From Seison nebaliae (taxonomy: Eukaryota; Rotifera; Pararotatoria; Seisonacea; Seisonidae): a stretch of 64,000 bases of DNA. A model generated the notes under the pieces. It was not told the DNA's origin and searched no databases. It was given only the letters and a program-made list of their open reading frames with translations. A program made the translations under genes and the position numbers. Location: assembly GCA_023231475.1 (NCBI GenBank), contig JALJEE010000928.1, positions 46,309 to 110,308 of the forward strand, read 5' to 3'. Positions 61,640 to 64,000 of this stretch are shown piece after piece (the first letter of the stretch is position 1; each line of letters begins with the position of its first letter).

Positions 61640-63416
61640 TTATTATTATTATTATTATTTATTGGTCAAAATTCCCGTCAGGATAAACTTGAAAAAAAGA
61701 GAAAAAAAATTATTGTCATCCTCTGTATCAATAAAAAGGCGTAATTGAGCGAGGGAATCGCGGTTAATAGGTAGAGTTGAGGTGGAATCGTATGTTGAGA
61801 TGAAATTTTTTAAATCGGTTAGAGAAATGTTTGGAGATAACCCGTAGTATCTGACAGTGTATGTGAAGACGGAATGGGTGTGGAAAGGATGGATGTCGGA
61901 AGGATCACTAAAGAGTGAGACGGAATTGTTAGTAACATTGTATTAAATTAAATGTAACAATTTGTTACATTTATCACGGAGTGAAAAAATACGACGACAT
62001 AGAAGAATTGGAAGTGGTAGGATATTCACAGTGGCGAAAAGAACTGAGCGGTTGCATCTATAAAAACCTAATAACTCCTAATGAGCCGATTATAAACTCG
62101 GTCCAAGGACAGAAAAGACCGATGAGAGCATAGAAAGATAGTCTCCAAAGAATACAAAGGTAGCACTAGCCTCCTGAAAAGTGAAAGACGGGACGAATTT
62201 GGATTTAGGAGAGAAGGAGAAAAAAGCCCTACAGAATTTGTTTCGGATACGATCGAGAGCGGATGAGGAAAAAGACCGCATATCGATCAGCTAGCCAAGG
62301 AAGATGGTAGAAGTAGCGAGAGGAATGTTAGAGAACGAACGATTACCGGTTGAAAGCAGCCAGCATTTCGATTCGTTAATAGTAAATCCTCTTTCAGCAA
62401 GAAGACGAGATGTATGTAGATAGGATTTATTCAAATGACGGAAAGACCGATACATGATCACGAAATCGTCAGCATATGCCTTAACATATGGAAATAAGAA
62501 ATCGCCAATAGCGATCCTATTACCGTTAAGTTCGCGGAGGACGCCGTTAATAGCCAATCCAAATAACCAGGGACCTAGGATCGTGTATCTTTATATATGT
62601 TCGACCTCGATCGTGTAATTGTTCGACATTGTCATTCTAATGTACCTTGTCGGACTGCTGAATTGATTGATCCTGAAGAGAGGCATTCCGATATCGGAAC
62701 AAAATAAGGTTCTCGAATACTTTCAGCAGGAACGAAGAAATGCAGATAGGTCCTTTATGAATTTAACGAGGTTTGATCGATATTCGGTTTCTTCAGAATG
62801 AGAATAATTTTGAAGAGAAGAAAGAATCAAATTTACGAAATCGGTAAGGCCAGTTACGAGTGATGGAAGTAAATGTTGCACTAATTTAATGCAAACATTA
62901 TCGAACCCGTGAGCCTTAGTACAGTCGAGAGTCTGGACAGATTCGAAAATTTCTTGAGGAGTGAAAAAATCGAAATGGACATTGACGATAGGGCAGACGA
63001 AGGGTATAATGGAGGTACGGTACATATATGAGTCGAAGAATTCCGCAAAGGAGTCGGCAAAAATGGTAGATGACGATAAATTGGAGAAGCGATTAATTAT
63101 TATTTTCCAAATATTCGAAGAATGAGAAGGAAGACAAGCATTGCGGAGTCGGTTGTAAAAATGATCCCTGACACACTTTCTCATAACTCTCCGGAACAGT
63201 TTCCGAGATTTTAAATGAAATTTGCGGTTGGGAGAAAAAGGATTTTCACGGAAGGTTTTCCAGCAATCAGATGCTTGACGCTTAAGATGAAAAATAGATG
63301 AAAAGTTCGAAATTGGAGGACGGGAAAAAGTGGTAGATGAACATTGGGCAATATAGTGTAACTGCTCAGTAAGGGAGAGAGTATTATTCAGTAACGTAAG
63401 TGAGGCATTAGTTTTC
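61640..63416 (-). mobile_element. Decayed non-LTR retrotransposon (LINE), copy 1
   Basis: The minus strand carries LINE pol fragments. The 5' part (62723 to about 63415) reads LKRQASDCWKTFRENPF, VMRKCVRDHFYNRLRNACLP and CTKAHGFDNVCIKLVQHLLP (compare KAPGPDGI in reverse transcriptases). Next comes a palm part with LGPWLFGLAINGVL and the YADD active site (about 62467). Thumb and C-terminal parts lie at about 61730-62290. The motif A region is missing and the reading frame breaks several times, so this copy is dead. The endonuclease domain is absent, so it is 5'-truncated. The 3' end is a short GC patch (CCTGACGGG) followed by a TAA-repeat tail at about 61640-61665. The YADD box and TAA tail suggest the I/Jockey/R1 group. 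Confidence 0.85.
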
Positions 63417-63575
63417 TATCTTTGGGCGCAGTGGTCTATGCACGTTCCTAACGACACAGTGATGGGACGCACCTCTCACGGAATGTAGAGATCCGATCAC
63501 TGACCGTAAAGGTGGAGATCGATTTCTATTCATCCCGTCGGGTTTATTACAAACTTATAAGAAATTAAAATAACA
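63417..63575 (+). mobile_element. SINE-like element with a LINE-type 3' end (candidate)
   Basis: This GC-richer block begins with TTTGGGCGCAGTGGTCTATG, which looks like the 5' half of a tRNA gene with an A box. It ends with TTCATCCCGTCGGGTTTATT followed by an A/T-rich stretch. That end resembles the 3' ends of the two flanking LINE copies, which read TTTATCCTGACGGGAATTTT and TTTACCCCGCGGGGATTTGG in their own sense direction. A tRNA-like head plus a LINE-derived tail is the normal build of a SINE. It abuts the truncated 5' end of LINE copy 1 in the opposite orientation. The B box is poor, so this call is tentative. Confidence 0.4.
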
Positions 63576-63741
63576 AAATTCAATTTCTAGAAAAATTAGG
63601 ATAGTGTATCTATCGATAGATGTTCCATCACTTCAACTTCTCAAAAATTCGAGATAGATATCATCTTTCTTCTGAATTATGCTATTATCTTTTTTTCCAT
63701 TATGGTAAATTTCATTTCTTGAATTATAATTCTTCCAAATG

Positions 63742-63763
63742 TTGGCAGATAATTATCTGCCAA
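63742..63763. repeat. Perfect 22-bp palindrome
   Basis: TTGGCAGATAA is followed directly by its exact reverse complement TTATCTGCCAA, with no spacer. It lies in noncoding sequence between the SINE-like element and the second LINE. It could be a dimeric protein-binding site, a cruciform-prone site or the remnant of joined terminal inverted repeats. Confidence 0.7.
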
Positions 63764-63854
63764 TCTGAGTTTTCCGAATAACTAAAATTAGTTTGAGAAG
63801 ATATAAATGAATATTTTATTTTGGTGCTTCATAGTGAGTATGAGCAATATTTTT

Positions 63855-64000
63855 TTTTTATTATTAGACCAAATCCCCGCGGGGTAAATTATAAAGAAAT
63901 AAAGATAAATCCTTAAAAGAGTTATTAAGGAACAAACTCCTCCCTGTTTCTATGTAATTTTTGAGAGAATCAGGAACATAGGAGGAAATGTTGAAGTTTG
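63855..64000 (-). mobile_element. LINE copy 2, 3' end (runs off the window)
   Basis: On the minus strand the sequence ends with TTTACCCCGCGGGGATTTGG, then a TAATAA and poly-A tail at about 63850-63870, parallel to the end of copy 1. Just upstream, an open frame reads NISSYVPDSLKNYIETGRSL and continues to a stop next to the GC patch. This resembles the C-terminal part of copy 1 (PNISLTDLKNFI). So this is the 3' end of a second, related LINE in the same orientation; the rest lies beyond base 64000. Confidence 0.65.

Noticed and set aside
1-64000. CRISPR arrays, operons or other prokaryotic features
   Set aside because: The window is plainly eukaryotic, with spliceosomal introns throughout, and no regularly spaced direct repeats were seen.

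Overview
The window is eukaryotic. It is strongly AT-rich, and most protein genes are broken by very short GT-AG introns of about 40-70 bp, often with donors of the form GTTA, GTTT or GTAA. The gene set is animal: Snail, polo-like kinase, TMEM107, dynamin, a Na+/Ca2+ exchanger, a TRAF-like RING protein, SAR1 and pancreatic-type lipase. The compact genome, the TRAF6-like protein without a MATH domain and the general protein style suggest a small-genome arthropod, perhaps an acariform mite. That placement is inference, and nothing in the sequence proves it.

Layout. 1-9 kb (+): a Snail zinc-finger factor with a long upstream region, then a tight row of cytosolic Xaa-Pro aminopeptidase, a divergent polo-like kinase and the ciliary transition-zone protein TMEM107. 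9.7-24 kb (-): single-exon dynamin, glycogen branching enzyme, ribosomal protein eS17 and a Calx-type Na+/Ca2+ exchanger. 24-35 kb: an 11.4 kb stretch with no gene I can support. 35-45 kb: three single-pass membrane proteins of unknown function with long low-complexity regions, plus a RING/TRAF-type zinc-finger protein. Two of them are notable: a 1325-residue protein with an RS-rich block and an NPSxNP repeat, and a secreted-start PLAT-mucin-TM protein. 48.8-52.6 kb (-): a secreted protein with two fibronectin type II domains and a VWC-like tail, lipoate-pathway octanoyltransferase LIPT2, and the COPII GTPase SAR1.

53.5-61.6 kb: a tail-anchored protein, an 87-residue helical protein, and a head-to-head pair of small secreted cationic peptide precursors (55340-55702 minus, 56050-56499 plus). 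Each of the pair has a signal peptide, an acidic pro-segment and a Lys/Arg/Gly/Ala-rich amphipathic C-terminal part. This pair is the best candidate here for an undescribed system, possibly antimicrobial or membrane-active peptides. Then come alpha-N-acetylgalactosaminidase and a full-length pancreatic-lipase-type enzyme with a C-terminal PLAT domain. 61.6-64 kb: a decayed non-LTR retrotransposon on the minus strand, a SINE-like element sharing its 3' end motif, and the 3' end of a second LINE copy running off the window.

All intron-exon models were worked out by eye from reading frame, splice phase and family similarity. Multi-exon features give the whole CDS span from start codon to stop codon, with introns noted in the text.
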